A DNA stretch of 41,252 nt, from the NCBI GenBank assembly GCA_013151335.1, contig JAADIJ010000102.1, forward strand, positions 1 through 41,252, written 5' to 3'. Source of the DNA: Alphaproteobacteria bacterium. Lineage in GTDB: Bacteria > Pseudomonadota > Alphaproteobacteria > Rhodobacterales > Rhodobacteraceae. The notes beneath the pieces are model-generated. The model ran no database searches, was not told where the DNA came from, and was given only the letters and a program-made list of their open reading frames with translations. Made by a program: the position numbers and the translations under genes. Positions 7,032-17,307 of this stretch are shown piece after piece (position 1 is the first letter of the stretch; each line of letters starts with the position of its first letter).

Positions 7032-9314
7032 TTATTTTGGCCGCCGCTTCTCGATCTTGCGCGCTTTGCGATGTTTTTTGCGCGCTACATTTTGCTTGCG
7101 CCCGCGCGAACCTGCCGATTTTCGCCCACCCCCGCGCGGCAGGAGTTTGCCGCCAATCGACAGAAGCTCGAACATCAAACCGCCCGTGATTGGCGCCGCC
7201 TCGGCCAGTCGAACCGTCGCGGGCTGGCCGAGCTTTATGGTCAACCCCGTGCGCTCGCCGGTCAGGGTTTGCGCGTCAGGATCATGGTGAAAATACTCGC
7301 GCCCAAGGGTGGAGATCGGCACCAGCCCGTCGGCTCCGGTCTCGTTCAGGCGCACGAACAGGCCAAAGCGCGCGATGCCAGAGATGCGGCCCTCAAACTC
7401 GTTGCCCAAACGCTCGGACAAAAACGCCGCCAGATAGCGGTCATTGGTGTCGCGTTCGGCCACCATCGAGCGCCGCTCGGTCACCGAGATCGCCGTGCCG
7501 GTTTCCTCCAAACGCTCAACATCTTGCGTGGACAAACCATCCTCGCCCCAACCATGTGCTGTGATCAGCGCGCGGTGGATGATCAGGTCGGCATAGCGGC
7601 GGATCGGCGAGGTGAAGTGGCCGTAACGGAGCAAGGCCAGCCCGAAATGACCGAAATTTTGCGGCGCATAATAAGCCTGCGTCATGGAGCGCAGAACCGA
7701 CATGTTAACGATCTCCGCGTGCTCGGTTCCTGCCGCCCCATCAAGCAGGCGATTGAGGTGGCTGGTTTTCAAAACCTGCCCTTTAGCGAGCGCGAGACCG
7801 GCGGCAGTGGCCACCTCGCGCAGGCTTTCAAGCTTCTCGGGCGATGGCTCTTCATGCACGCGATAAAGAAACGGCTGGCGCTTGGTTTCCAGCGTTTCAG
7901 CGGCGCAAACATTGGCGAGAATCATAAACTCCTCAACCAGCTTGTGGGCCGCAAAACGCTCGCGAAACGCGACCGAAGTTACTTGGCCGTCATCCGACAA
8001 CACGATCTTGCGCTCTGGCAGGTCGAGATGCAGCGGCTGGCGTTTTTCGCGCGCAAGACTAGCTGCTTGGTAGGCGGCAAAAAGCGGGGCGATAACGGAG
8101 GTAACAAGCGGCGCGGTCTGCTCGTCCGGCTTGCCATCATTTGCCGCTTGCGCCTGCTCATATGTCAGCGAAGCCGCCGATTTCATCAGCCCGCGCGTAA
8201 AACTGTGACTGATCTTTTCGCCCGTTTTATCAAGCACCATTCGCACCGCCAGACACGGCCTCAGCGCGCCCTCATGAAGCGAGCAAAGATCGCCGGATAA
8301 GCTGTCCGGCAACATCGGCACAACCCGGTCGGGGAAATAGGTGGAGTTGCCGCGAGTTCGCGCCTCTCGGTCCAGCTCAGAGCCGGGGGTTACATAATAA
8401 GCCACGTCAGCGATAGCAACCCAGACAACGAATCCTCCTTTGTTATCAGGGTCTTCATCCACATGGGCATAGATCGCATCGTCATGATCACGCGCATCAG
8501 CCGGGTCAATCGTGACCAGTGGAAGACGGGTCAAATCCTCGCGGTTTTCCGCGCGCGCGGGCCCGGCAGCGGCGGCTTCTGCCAACACCTCCTCGGGAAA
8601 AGCGTCAGGAATTCCGTGGGCGTGAATGGCGTAAAGCGACACGGATTTCGGGGCGGAGGGATCGCCCAGAACCTCGGTCACCCGAGCCTGCGGCAAGCCC
8701 ATTCTGCCCTTGGGACGAAGCTGCGCTACCTCGACAAGTTCGCCATCCTTTGCGCCCATAGTTTCGCCACGAGGAACCAGCCATTCGCGGTCGGATTTCT
8801 TGTCAATCGGCACGATACGACCGCCTTCGGCGTTGGCGCGAAACAGGCCGAGGATACGCATGGGAGCGGTGCCTATTTTGCGAATAAGCCGCGCTTCATA
8901 GGCGTAATCCTGATCAGAAACAGCCGCCAGACGCGCCAGAATCTGGTCGCTTTTACCCAATGCCGGATCACCCTTTTTGGCGACAACCAGAATAGACGGA
9001 GCGTCATTTTCGCCGCGCCAATCAATCGGCTCGGCAAACAAATCCCCGTCCTTATCTGGCCCAAGAACGCGCAGCACGGCAACCGGAGGCAGGCTGTTTG
9101 GGTCGCGAAAATTACGCTTGCGCTTTTCAAGCTGTCCCTCGTCGGCGAGCTGTTTGAGCATGTGTTTAAGGTCGATTTTCGCGGCCCCCTTGATGGCAAA
9201 AGCGCGCGCAATATCGCGCTTGCTGTTCTTGCTGGGGTTATCTTTTATCCACGATAAAAGCTCGGATTTCGACGGGAGTGGCGGTGTTTTCTGGGATGTT
9301 TTTGGCTTTGTCAT
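7032..9314 (-). CDS. rnr: Ribonuclease R
   Basis: A processive 3'-5' exoribonuclease that degrades structured RNA. The 760-residue length is normal. A winged-helix-like N-terminal region (residues 15-70) is followed by cold-shock-like OB domains, then the RNB catalytic domain from about 260 with the metal-binding cluster TIDPADARDHDDAIYA at 268-283. HFTSPIRRYADLIIHR is the conserved RNB C-terminal motif. An S1 domain (GRISGIARFGLFVRL) follows near residue 645, and the protein ends in a strongly basic Arg/Lys tail, as is usual for RNase R. It lies 45 bp downstream of the DUF2064 gene on the same strand. The ribosome-binding site is poor. Confidence 0.96.
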   Translation of the reverse strand: MTKPKTSQKTPPLPSKSELLSWIKDNPSKNSKRDIARAFAIKGAAKIDLKHMLKQLADEGQLEKRKRNFRDPNSLPPVAVLRVLGPDKDGDLFAEPIDWRGENDAPSILVVAKKGDPALGKSDQILARLAAVSDQDYAYEARLIRKIGTAPMRILGLFRANAEGGRIVPIDKKSDREWLVPRGETMGAKDGELVEVAQLRPKGRMGLPQARVTEVLGDPSAPKSVSLYAIHAHGIPDAFPEEVLAEAAAAGPARAENREDLTRLPLVTIDPADARDHDDAIYAHVDEDPDNKGGFVVWVAIADVAYYVTPGSELDREARTRGNSTYFPDRVVPMLPDSLSGDLCSLHEGALRPCLAVRMVLDKTGEKISHSFTRGLMKSAASLTYEQAQAANDGKPDEQTAPLVTSVIAPLFAAYQAASLAREKRQPLHLDLPERKIVLSDDGQVTSVAFRERFAAHKLVEEFMILANVCAAETLETKRQPFLYRVHEEPSPEKLESLREVATAAGLALAKGQVLKTSHLNRLLDGAAGTEHAEIVNMSVLRSMTQAYYAPQNFGHFGLALLRYGHFTSPIRRYADLIIHRALITAHGWGEDGLSTQDVERLEETGTAISVTERRSMVAERDTNDRYLAAFLSERLGNEFEGRISGIARFGLFVRLNETGADGLVPISTLGREYFHHDPDAQTLTGERTGLTIKLGQPATVRLAEAAPITGGLMFELLSIGGKLLPRGGGRKSAGSRGRKQNVARKKHRKARKIEKRRPK

Positions 9315-9359
9315 GACCGCCGCATATCACGGGCAAAGGGGGGCGTCAGCAAAAACATC

Positions 9360-9938
9360 TCAGAGATCGGCGGCGGTATCCACGTCGTGCAAACACGCAA
9401 TCAGGGCGATCCGCATGTCGGGCAGGCTGGCCCTTGTGTCAGCCAGCGTATGCTCGGTTGACCAGCGCACGCCTTGAAACATATGCCGAGGTTTGGGACT
9501 GGGTCTTTTCAGTCCGACCAGCCAATAGCCGCCGTCAAAAGCCGGGCCAAATACCGCGTCGTGGCCTCCGAGAGCGGTAAAGGCACTGGCAATATGGGCG
9601 CGTCTAATTCCCGGAATATCAGCGCCGATAATCACGGTTGGGCCGGGGCCAGAGCGATTAAACACCCGCCCCATTCGCGCGCCAAGGTCGCCCCTCCCTT
9701 GGGCGATTCGCGGCAAGCTCGTCGGCCAGTTGCGGCTCGTAAGACCTTCGGCGTCAGGCGCAACCGCCAACAAGGTTTGCCAGCGGCGATCCCCTGACAG
9801 CCTGCGGATCAGCGAGGTCGACTGATGGCGAAACCACCACGCCGCCTGAACCGAGCCGATGTCGCGCGCAAGCCGGGTTTTAACGCGACCCGGTCGCGGC
9901 TCTTTCACCATGATGACGAGGCGTGGTCTAGCGGGCAA
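9360..9938 (-). CDS. DUF2064/TIGR04282-family glycosyltransferase-like protein
   Basis: A 192-residue protein of the family that resembles CofC and other nucleotide-diphospho-sugar transferases. Visible motifs are [22 protein letters not shown] at the N-terminus, whose basic loop resembles a nucleotide-binding loop, VIIGADIPG in the middle (GxDxP-type acidic site), and [13 protein letters not shown]. The substrate is unknown. The start is TTG at 9938, which overlaps the dapE stop by 11 bases and suggests translational coupling; the next ATG would remove the conserved start of the domain. It belongs to the minus-strand run from dapE to the transglycosylase. Confidence 0.85.
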   Translation of the reverse strand: MPARPRLVIMVKEPRPGRVKTRLARDIGSVQAAWWFRHQSTSLIRRLSGDRRWQTLLAVAPDAEGLTSRNWPTSLPRIAQGRGDLGARMGRVFNRSGPGPTVIIGADIPGIRRAHIASAFTALGGHDAVFGPAFDGGYWLVGLKRPSPKPRHMFQGVRWSTEHTLADTRASLPDMRIALIACLHDVDTAADL

Positions 9939-11079
9939 AATAGCCTCTGAGGATGGCGGTATAGATGCGTTTGAGCTGGCGGATTTGCTCGACCGGGACG
10001 CGCTCGTCCACCTGATGCATGGTTTTGCCGACCAGCCCGAACTCGACCACGGGGCAGTGATCTTTGACGAACCGCGCGTCCGAGGTGCCGCCGGAGGTGG
10101 ACATCTCGGGGGTTACGCCCGTCTCCGCCGCCACGCAGGCCGTGACCAGATCAGACAGCTCGCCCGGTTCGGTGAGGAAACTTTCGCCGGAAACTTGCGT
10201 GCGCATCTCGATCTCCACACCGGTCTGGGTGGCGATTTCGTCGGCCTGCGAGCGAAGCCAAGCAGTAATATCGTCAGAGCTATGGCTGTCGTTAAACCGG
10301 ATATTAACCGTGGCGCGACTTTGCGCGGGGATGACATTATTGGCCGGATTTCCGGTGTCGATGGTGGTGATCGCCAAGGTAGAAGCGTCAAAATGATCGG
10401 TGCCGGTGCCAAGCTCGTGATGCGCGAGCCGATCCATCAGCCGCACCATCGCCGGCAACGGATTATTGGCGCGATGGGGATAGGCGGAATGGCCCTGCGT
10501 GCCGATCACGGTGAAATACGCAGTCATGGAACCGCGCCGCCCGATCTTCATCATCTCGCCCATTTTGTCGGGGCAAGTCGGCTCGCCGACCAGACAATGG
10601 TCAATGGTTTCGCCCGCCTTGTCCATCCAGTCCAAGAGCGCTCTGGTGCCATCGATCGCGTCCCCCTCCTCGTCGCCGGTGATGGCCATGACAATGGAGC
10701 CGTCGGGCGGGGTGCTTTGCACGAAATCAATCGCCGCCGCCGCGAAAGCTGCAACGCCGGATTTCATGTCGGTGGCCCCGCGCCCGTAAAGAATACCGTC
10801 GCGGATTTCACCGCCAAAAGGGTCAACGCTCCACGCATCGCGGTCCCCCACCGGCACCACGTCGGTATGGCCGTTAAAGCCGAAAGTGTGGCCGTCGTTT
10901 GCTCCTCCCCAGCGCGCGAAAAGATTGGCCACATCGCCGCGATCTACGCGGGTGCAGACAAAACCGGCGTCGCTCAGCAGCCCCGCCAACAAGGTGATCG
11001 CGCCGCCTTCGCATGGGGTGACGGACGGGCAGCGGATCAGGCGTGCTGTCAGCTCTACGGGGTCGGTTTTTTGGGTCAT
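9928..11079 (-). CDS. dapE: Succinyl-diaminopimelate desuccinylase
   Basis: Hydrolyses N-succinyl-LL-2,6-diaminopimelate in lysine and meso-DAP synthesis, supplying peptidoglycan precursors. The 383-residue M20 metallopeptidase has the expected metal-site motifs: [10 protein letters not shown] near residue 70, [10 protein letters not shown] near 99-108 and the catalytic [11 protein letters not shown] near 135. [23 protein letters not shown] marks the dimerisation lid, and SGGTSDARF is conserved near the C-terminus. The gene overlaps the following DUF2064 gene by 11 bases and lies 65 bp after the FAD oxidoreductase gene. Confidence 0.96.
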   Translation of the reverse strand: MTQKTDPVELTARLIRCPSVTPCEGGAITLLAGLLSDAGFVCTRVDRGDVANLFARWGGANDGHTFGFNGHTDVVPVGDRDAWSVDPFGGEIRDGILYGRGATDMKSGVAAFAAAAIDFVQSTPPDGSIVMAITGDEEGDAIDGTRALLDWMDKAGETIDHCLVGEPTCPDKMGEMMKIGRRGSMTAYFTVIGTQGHSAYPHRANNPLPAMVRLMDRLAHHELGTGTDHFDASTLAITTIDTGNPANNVIPAQSRATVNIRFNDSHSSDDITAWLRSQADEIATQTGVEIEMRTQVSGESFLTEPGELSDLVTACVAAETGVTPEMSTSGGTSDARFVKDHCPVVEFGLVGKTMHQVDERVPVEQIRQLKRIYTAILRGYFAR

Positions 11080-11144
11080 GGCTGCCTTGTTCTTAACGCG
11101 GTTGGGGCCTTGGGCTTAGACCATCTTCGCGCCAAGGATCAATA

Positions 11145-12476
11145 TCAAAGCGGCGAGCGGCCTTGCCTGTTCAAGTAGTTTTCCCGTGTATCAACCCAGG
11201 TTCGATACCATAAATCCGCCGCCTTAAGAAAATGCGGACGGGTAAACGGATGCAGCCAACTGGTGGCCAAGCGGGTCTGCGAATACGCGGTTTCACCCCC
11301 TTCGGCCCCCGTTGCCTGCAAGGCGACTTTGCGCCCCAGATAGGTCGCCATAACGGTGCCCGAGCCGGAAAATCCCAGCGCATAATGGAGGCCGTTCTCG
11401 CAACCAACATGGGGCATATGGTTGAAGGTATAGCCGGTAAAACCTTTCCAGACATGGCTGAGACGGGTTTGGGAAAGCTCGGGCCAAACCTCGCACATGG
11501 TAGCGTGCTGACGCTTGGCCGCCACATCCAGCGGCAGATCACGCATGGAGGCACGACCGCCAAACAGGATGCGTTTACCGTCAGGCGACGCACGAAAATA
11601 CGAGTGACGCGCACGGGTTTCCACCATCATTCGACCACCGGGAGCAAGGTGCGCGATCAGCCCCTCGGGCAGCTCCTCCGTGGCGATCAGATAGCTTGGC
11701 AGCGGAAAAACCCGCCGCTGAAACCAGCGAAAATTGTCGGTGGTATAGCCGTTGGTGGCGAGGATCACCTTGTCGGCGTTAATCCGGCCAAGCGGCGTGG
11801 TGGCGACAAACCCGCCATGTTTGCGCGCAAGATCGCTAACCTCGCAATTGGCCAGAATTTTGATGCCGCGCGCCTGCGCCGCCTGAACCAGACCGAGGTG
11901 GAGCTTTTGTGGATCGATCCCGCAATGCTCGGCCAGAACCAAGCCGCCGAAATAGCGGTCGGTGTTGATCTCGGCGGCAAGATCGCGGCGCTCGACGATA
12001 TGCGCCTGCACCTCGCTTTTGGCGGCAACATCCTCGGCCAACGTTTTAAGAGCCTCAAAATGCCCGGCGGTCCATGCCAGTTGAATGCGGCCCGTGTGCT
12101 GAAGGTCGCAGTCGATCTTTTCGTCCGCAATCAGGGATTTGACACATTCCAACGCCGGTTTTGCCTCGGCAAACAGGGCGTCTGCGACGGCCTCTCCGAA
12201 CAGCTTTGCAAGCTCGCGCCAGCCAAGACGGGGATGCGCGCCAAACATGCCTCCGTTGCGGCTTGAGGCACCGGCACCCGGCTGTTCACGATCCAAAACC
12301 ACCACGTCCGCCCCGGTATCATGGGCGGCAATCGCCGCTGAAAGGCCGGTATAACCTGCGCCGATAATCAGGATATCGGCCTTTGGCGGCAAACCCGCCG
12401 CAAATTTCGGAGCGGGTGCCGCGTTGAGCTGCCAATAAGGCTCGCCCATGCGCGCATTCTCTGTCCAGATCACCAT
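11145..12476 (-). CDS. FAD-dependent oxidoreductase, DAO family (gamma-glutamylputrescine-oxidase-like)
   Basis: Probably oxidises an amine or amino acid with release of a carbonyl compound and hydrogen peroxide; the substrate is not deducible. The 443-residue protein has an N-terminal dinucleotide-binding motif ADILIIGAGYTGLS at residues 33-46 and the acidic end of the second strand VVVLDRE. The family segments GASSRNGGM and FGGRASM follow, with the C-terminal FAD motif YALGFSGSGTVMATYLG. The WTENAR...PYWQLNA start is typical of PuuB/OrdL-like proteins. I chose ATG at 12476; an upstream start at 12566 would add 30 residues without homology. No other polyamine genes are adjacent. Confidence 0.85.
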   Translation of the reverse strand: MVIWTENARMGEPYWQLNAAPAPKFAAGLPPKADILIIGAGYTGLSAAIAAHDTGADVVVLDREQPGAGASSRNGGMFGAHPRLGWRELAKLFGEAVADALFAEAKPALECVKSLIADEKIDCDLQHTGRIQLAWTAGHFEALKTLAEDVAAKSEVQAHIVERRDLAAEINTDRYFGGLVLAEHCGIDPQKLHLGLVQAAQARGIKILANCEVSDLARKHGGFVATTPLGRINADKVILATNGYTTDNFRWFQRRVFPLPSYLIATEELPEGLIAHLAPGGRMMVETRARHSYFRASPDGKRILFGGRASMRDLPLDVAAKRQHATMCEVWPELSQTRLSHVWKGFTGYTFNHMPHVGCENGLHYALGFSGSGTVMATYLGRKVALQATGAEGGETAYSQTRLATSWLHPFTRPHFLKAADLWYRTWVDTRENYLNRQGRSPL

Positions 12477-12694
12477 AATTCTTGTGCCTTTGTTGGGTAG
12501 GGGTGGTTGCGCGCTCAATGTAACAGTCTGCTTCAAATCAGCAATTAATATGTCGACGAATTTCAAATCCGGCAGCGCTTTGATTGCCAGCCCATCGCTT
12601 TTGGCAGATAGTGCGCGTGAGCAGAGTTTGGAATTCCCGAGCGGCGTCTAAAAGCAACATTCAATAGCGCCGACAAGACCGACAAAGAGGCAAC

Positions 12695-14146
12695 ATGGCA
12701 TCCTGTGTAATACCCGTCCCCCCGTTTGACATGATCCTGTTCGGCGCGACCGGCGATCTGGCGCATCGCAAGATCTTTCCGGGGCTGTTTCACCGCTTTC
12801 TGGTCGGTCAAATGCCCCCCGAGGGTCGCATCATCGGGGCGGCGCGCAGCGAGTTTTCGGCCGAGCAGTTTCGCGCCACTCTTCGCAAATCTTTGCTTGA
12901 ATTCGCCCCTTCCGCCACGAAAAACAAGGCCAAGCTCGACGCGTTTTTGGCGTTGGTCGAGTATGTCTCGGTCGACGCCAAGGGGCCTCGCGGGTGGGAT
13001 AAGCTGGCCGATCTGATGCGCCCTGATGTCGTGCGCGCGTTTTATCTGTCGGTCGGCCCCTCGCTGTTTGCGCCGATTGCCGAGCAGTTACGGATGGCGA
13101 AACTGACCACGCCTGACGCGCGCATTGTGGTCGAAAAGCCGTTTGGCCACGATCTCGCCAGCGCGCGCGCGCTGAATGCAGAGCTTGGGCGTTGTTTCGG
13201 CGAAGACCAGATTTATCGCATCGATCATTATCTCGGCAAGGAAACGGTGCAAAATGTGATGGCCTTGCGCTTTGCCAATGCGCTGTTTGAGCCGCTCTGG
13301 AACAGCCAGCACATTGATCATGTGCAAATTACCGTCGCTGAAAAGCTGGGGGTTAACGGTCGGGGCGAATATTATGACCGCTCCGGGGCCATGCGCGATA
13401 TGGTGCAAAACCACCTGATGCAGCTTTTGTGCCTGACGGCGATGGAGCCTCCCTCGCGGTTTGAACCCAACGCCGTTCGCGACGAAAAGCTCAAGGTGAT
13501 CCGCTCGCTTGATCCGGTGCAGCCCGGCGATTTCGCCCGTGGCCAGTATCGCGGCGATGGCGATCAGGGCAGCTATACCGAGCACGCGAAAAACCCTGAC
13601 AGCACCACCGAGAGTTTTATCGCCATGAAGGTCGAGGTCTCCAATTGGCGCTGGGCTGGCACGCCGTTTTATCTGCGCACCGGCAAGCGTCTGCGCGCTC
13701 ATCTCAGCGAGATCGCGATTGTGTTTCGCGACCCGCCCCACTCGATCTTTCCCGATGGCGAGGGGCGGCGCAGCAATGCGTTGATCATCCGGCTGCAACC
13801 AAACGAGGGCATCACCCTGCGCATGACCATTAAAGAGCCCGGCCCCGGCGGGATGCGCCTCACGGACGTGCCGCTGGACATGACTTTCGCCGAGGCTTTG
13901 GGCCAAAACGCCGAATCAGCCGACGCTTACGAGCGGCTGGTGATGGATGTGCTTCGCGGCGACCAAACCCTGTTCATGCGCGGTGACGAGGTCGAGGCAG
14001 CGTGGGAATGGGCCGATCCGATCATCAAATCATGGGAGGACACCGGTCAGAAACCAGCGCTTTACGACACCGGCAGTTCAGGGCCGGAGGACTCGCTAAT
14101 GCTAATGCATCGTGACGGACGGCGCTGGCGCGAGATCGGCTCCTGA
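12695..14146 (+). CDS. zwf: Glucose-6-phosphate 1-dehydrogenase
   Basis: Oxidises glucose-6-phosphate to 6-phosphogluconolactone with reduction of NAD(P), the entry step of the Entner-Doudoroff and pentose phosphate routes. The 483-residue protein has the coenzyme-binding motif ILFGATGDLAHRK at residues 14-26, VVEKPFG, and the active-site signature RIDHYLGKE at 175-183 with catalytic H178 adjacent to D177. ATG at 12695 follows AAAGAGGC. It is first in a five-gene operon and overlaps pgl by one base (TGATG). The 218-bp region upstream is shared with the divergent FAD oxidoreductase gene, and no clear operator was seen there. Confidence 0.97.
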   Translation: MASCVIPVPPFDMILFGATGDLAHRKIFPGLFHRFLVGQMPPEGRIIGAARSEFSAEQFRATLRKSLLEFAPSATKNKAKLDAFLALVEYVSVDAKGPRGWDKLADLMRPDVVRAFYLSVGPSLFAPIAEQLRMAKLTTPDARIVVEKPFGHDLASARALNAELGRCFGEDQIYRIDHYLGKETVQNVMALRFANALFEPLWNSQHIDHVQITVAEKLGVNGRGEYYDRSGAMRDMVQNHLMQLLCLTAMEPPSRFEPNAVRDEKLKVIRSLDPVQPGDFARGQYRGDGDQGSYTEHAKNPDSTTESFIAMKVEVSNWRWAGTPFYLRTGKRLRAHLSEIAIVFRDPPHSIFPDGEGRRSNALIIRLQPNEGITLRMTIKEPGPGGMRLTDVPLDMTFAEALGQNAESADAYERLVMDVLRGDQTLFMRGDEVEAAWEWADPIIKSWEDTGQKPALYDTGSSGPEDSLMLMHRDGRRWREIGS

Positions 14147-14850
14147 TGACGGTGCTGGCGGAATATAGGACCGGCGTGATCATGGCGCAGGCGCTTGGGG
14201 CGACCGTGGCAGGGCAGCTTGCGGATGCGCTCGCGATGAAAGGGACGGCCTCGCTGGCCGTGCCCGGAGGCAGCACGCCGGGGCCGTTTTTAACTGCTCT
14301 TTCGGGGGCCGATATCAACTGGCGGCGGGTGAAAATACTTCTGACGGATGAACGGTTCGTGTCCGAGGACAACCCGCGCTCCAACACCGCATTGCTGCGC
14401 AAAACCCTGCTGCAAGGACCGGCTGCCAAGGCGCAACTGGTGGCGATGTATCTTGAGGCCGACACGCCGGAGCAGGTGCTTGATCAGGTTGAAAAGGCGA
14501 TCCTGACCGCGCTGCCGCTGGATGTTTGTGTGCTCGGCATGGGGGCGGATATGCACACCGCCAGCTTGTTTCCGGGTGCGGATCAACTGGAAGATGCGCT
14601 GAAACCCGACAGCCCTCGCGTGGTTTTCCCCATGCGCGCGCCGGGTGCGCCCGAGCCTCGCCTGACGCTGAGCGCGAGCGTTCTGCGTGCCGCCTCGCAT
14701 CTGCATCTGCTGATCACCGGCCCTGAAAAGCTGGCGGCATTTCATCAGGCGGAACAGCCCGGCCCGATCTCGGAGGCTCCGGTGCGCGCCATTCTGACTG
14801 CTCCCAACGGCGTTACCGTTCATTATTGTGAAAACCCGGAGGCCACATGA
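14146..14850 (+). CDS. pgl: 6-Phosphogluconolactonase
   Basis: Hydrolyses 6-phosphogluconolactone to 6-phosphogluconate. The 234-residue protein is of the NagB-like (DevB) type: [18 protein letters not shown] near residues 32-50 binds the substrate phosphate, [19 protein letters not shown] near 62-82 is the family core, and [18 protein letters not shown] near 123-142 carries the catalytic His. It starts one base inside the zwf stop and overlaps edd by four bases (ATGA), so the three are translationally coupled. Confidence 0.96.
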   Translation: MTVLAEYRTGVIMAQALGATVAGQLADALAMKGTASLAVPGGSTPGPFLTALSGADINWRRVKILLTDERFVSEDNPRSNTALLRKTLLQGPAAKAQLVAMYLEADTPEQVLDQVEKAILTALPLDVCVLGMGADMHTASLFPGADQLEDALKPDSPRVVFPMRAPGAPEPRLTLSASVLRAASHLHLLITGPEKLAAFHQAEQPGPISEAPVRAILTAPNGVTVHYCENPEAT

Positions 14851-16655
14851 CCCTGCACCAAACCATCGCCCGCGTCACCGACCGGATCATTGCCCGCAGC
14901 CAAGCCACGCGCACCGACTATCTGTCGCGCATGAGCGCCGCCGCCGAAAAAGGCCCCGCGCGCGCGCATCTTTCGTGCAGCGGACAAGCCCACGCCTATG
15001 CGGGAGCGGGGCCGGATCAGGAGGCGCTGGCCACAGGCTCGGCAGGCAATCTGGCGATTGTGTCGGCCTATAATGACATGCTGTCCGCCCACCAGCCGTT
15101 TGCGCGCTTTCCCGATTTGATCCGCGACGCCGTGCGCGAAATCGGCGGCACTGCGCAGTTTGCGGGCGGGGTTCCGGCCATGTGCGACGGGGTCACTCAA
15201 GGCGAGGCAGGCATGGAGCTGAGCCTGTTTTCGCGCGACGTGATCGCCATGTCGGCCGCAATCGCGCTTAGTCACAACACCTTTGACGCGGCGGTTTTTC
15301 TCGGGGTTTGCGACAAAATCGTCCCCGGTCTGGTGATCGCCGCGCAAAGTTTCGGCCATCTTCCGGTGGTGTTTTTGCCCGCAGGCCCGATGACCAGCGG
15401 TCTGCCCAATGACGAAAAAGCCAACGTGCGCCAACAATTTGCCAAGGGCGAGGTGGACCGCGCGGCACTGATGGAGGCCGAGATGGCCGCCTATCACGGC
15501 CCCGGAACCTGCACCTTTTACGGCACCGCCAACACCAACCAGATGTTGATGGAGTTCATGGGCCTGCACCTGCCCGGCGCAAGTTTCGTGCCCCCCAACA
15601 CCCCGCTTCGCGACGCTCTGAGTGCCGAGGGCGCGCGGCGGGCGCTGTCCCTGTCGGCGCTTGGCTCGACCTACACCCCGGTTTGCGAAATTCTCGATGC
15701 GCGCGCGTTTGTGAACGGCATTGTCGGCCTCAACGCTACCGGTGGCTCGACCAATTTGCTGATCCATCTGGTGGCAATGGCGCGGGCTGGCGGAATTATT
15801 CTGACGATGGAGGATTTTTCCGAGATTTCGGCCATCACGCCCCTGATTGCGCGGGTCTATCCCAATGGTCTGGCCGATGTGAACCATTTTCACGCGGCGG
15901 GCGGCACCGGCTATATGATCGGCCAATTGCTCGGCGCGGGTCTCTTGCATCCAGACGTGAAAACCGTCGCGGGCGGCGGTCTTGAGCGCTATACCCAAGA
16001 GCCGAAACTCACAGGCGACAAGCTGGTGTGGACGGCGGGCAGCTCCGACAGCCTCAATGACAACATCCTGCGAACTGCCGTCGATCCGTTCCAGCCAAGC
16101 GGCGGGCTTAAACGCCTGTCCGGCTCGCTCGGGGACGCGGTGATCAAGGTCTCCGCAGTGGCCGAAAAATACCATCGGATCGAGGCCCCCGTGCGGGTGT
16201 TTCACGACCAACACGCGGTCAAGACAGCGTTTAATGCGGGCGAGTTCACCGCCGACACCATCGTCGTCGTGCGCTTTCAGGGACCAAAAGCCAACGGCAT
16301 GCCCGAACTTCACAGCCTCACCCCGATCCTGTCGATCCTGCAAGCGCGCGGCCTGAATGTCGCGCTGGTGACCGATGGGCGCATGTCCGGGGCCTCGGGC
16401 AAAGTCCCCGCCGCCATCCATGTGACACCCGAAGCCTTGGAGGGCGGAGCCATCGCCAAGCTTCAGGACGGCGACATCGTGCGGATTGACGCAACCAACG
16501 GCACGCTCGATATTTTGACCGAAGGCGTGTTGGCGCGCGCGCCTGTGACCGCCGATCTCAGCCATAATCAGGCCGGAATGGGCCGTGAATTGTTTCAGAG
16601 TTTTCGCCGCTCAGTCGGCAGCGCCGATACCGGTGCCAGTGTATTTGGAGAGTAA
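14847..16655 (+). CDS. edd: Phosphogluconate dehydratase
   Basis: Dehydrates 6-phosphogluconate to 2-keto-3-deoxy-6-phosphogluconate, the first dedicated Entner-Doudoroff step. The 602-residue IlvD/Edd-family protein contains the Fe-S cluster cysteines in [21 protein letters not shown] and [28 protein letters not shown] and [17 protein letters not shown] are further family blocks. GGAGG stands four bases before the start codon, which lies inside the pgl stop. A long open frame on the opposite strand of this gene is a by-product of its high GC content. Confidence 0.97.
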   Translation: MTLHQTIARVTDRIIARSQATRTDYLSRMSAAAEKGPARAHLSCSGQAHAYAGAGPDQEALATGSAGNLAIVSAYNDMLSAHQPFARFPDLIRDAVREIGGTAQFAGGVPAMCDGVTQGEAGMELSLFSRDVIAMSAAIALSHNTFDAAVFLGVCDKIVPGLVIAAQSFGHLPVVFLPAGPMTSGLPNDEKANVRQQFAKGEVDRAALMEAEMAAYHGPGTCTFYGTANTNQMLMEFMGLHLPGASFVPPNTPLRDALSAEGARRALSLSALGSTYTPVCEILDARAFVNGIVGLNATGGSTNLLIHLVAMARAGGIILTMEDFSEISAITPLIARVYPNGLADVNHFHAAGGTGYMIGQLLGAGLLHPDVKTVAGGGLERYTQEPKLTGDKLVWTAGSSDSLNDNILRTAVDPFQPSGGLKRLSGSLGDAVIKVSAVAEKYHRIEAPVRVFHDQHAVKTAFNAGEFTADTIVVVRFQGPKANGMPELHSLTPILSILQARGLNVALVTDGRMSGASGKVPAAIHVTPEALEGGAIAKLQDGDIVRIDATNGTLDILTEGVLARAPVTADLSHNQAGMGRELFQSFRRSVGSADTGASVFGE

Positions 16656-16658
16656 ATC

Positions 16659-17306
16659 ATGCCGATAAGCCCGAAATCCGCCAGCTTGCGCGCGCGCGAA
16701 ATCTGCGCACTGGCCCCGATTGTGCCGGTGTTGGTGGTCAAAGACATAGCCCACGCGCGCCCCTTGGCCGAGGCGTTGGTCGCCGGTGGATTGCCAGCCC
16801 TTGAGGTCACATTGCGCACGCCTGCAGCGCTCGACGTGATCGCCGAAATGGCCCGCGTCAAAGGCGGTGTGGTTGGGGCCGGAACCTTATTAACACCGCA
16901 GGATGTACGCGATGCACGCGCGGCAGGGGCCACGTTTGGCGTCTCTCCCGGCGCGACGGACGCGCTGTTGGAGGCGTGCGAGGCCGAGGGTCTGCCGTTG
17001 CTTCCCGGTGCCGCCACCGCGTCTGAGGCCATGCGTTTATTAGCGCGCGGATACGACATGCTGAAGTTTTTTCCAGCAGGCGCGGCAGGCGGAGCGGACA
17101 TGCTGAAATCATGGGCCTCGCCCTTGCCGCAAATCTCGTTTTGCCCGACAGGCGGGGTAAATTTGGCCAATGCCAGCACCTATCTCAGCCTCGCGAATGT
17201 CGCCTGCGCAGGCGGAAGCTGGGTTGCGCCAAGCGCGCTGATTGCTCAAGGTCGCTGGGACGAAATCGAAACGCTGGCTCGTAATGCCAGCCAGTTGGAA
17301 CGATGA
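16659..17306 (+). CDS. eda: KDPG aldolase (2-dehydro-3-deoxy-phosphogluconate aldolase)
   Basis: Splits KDPG into pyruvate and glyceraldehyde-3-phosphate. The 215-residue class I aldolase has the general base E49 in [11 protein letters not shown] and the Schiff-base lysine K136 in YDMLKFFPA. The phosphate-binding segment is FCPTGGV near 168-174. The family's [11 protein letters not shown] is at 73-83. It starts three bases after edd and its stop is separated by one base from the pgi start. The length is usual for the family. Confidence 0.96.
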   Translation: MPISPKSASLRAREICALAPIVPVLVVKDIAHARPLAEALVAGGLPALEVTLRTPAALDVIAEMARVKGGVVGAGTLLTPQDVRDARAAGATFGVSPGATDALLEACEAEGLPLLPGAATASEAMRLLARGYDMLKFFPAGAAGGADMLKSWASPLPQISFCPTGGVNLANASTYLSLANVACAGGSWVAPSALIAQGRWDEIETLARNASQLER

Positions 17307-17307
17307 C

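Noticed and set aside
6957-8300. 447-codon plus-strand frame over the end of rnr
   Set aside because: Antisense to RNase R; Arg/Gln-rich with no family motifs.
9859-11178. 439-codon plus-strand frame over dapE
   Set aside because: Antisense to a complete DapE with all metal-site motifs.
14823-16565. 580-codon open frame on the minus strand opposite edd
   Set aside because: It lies exactly antisense to edd, has an Arg/His/Gly-rich composition and matches no family; it is a GC-rich shadow frame.
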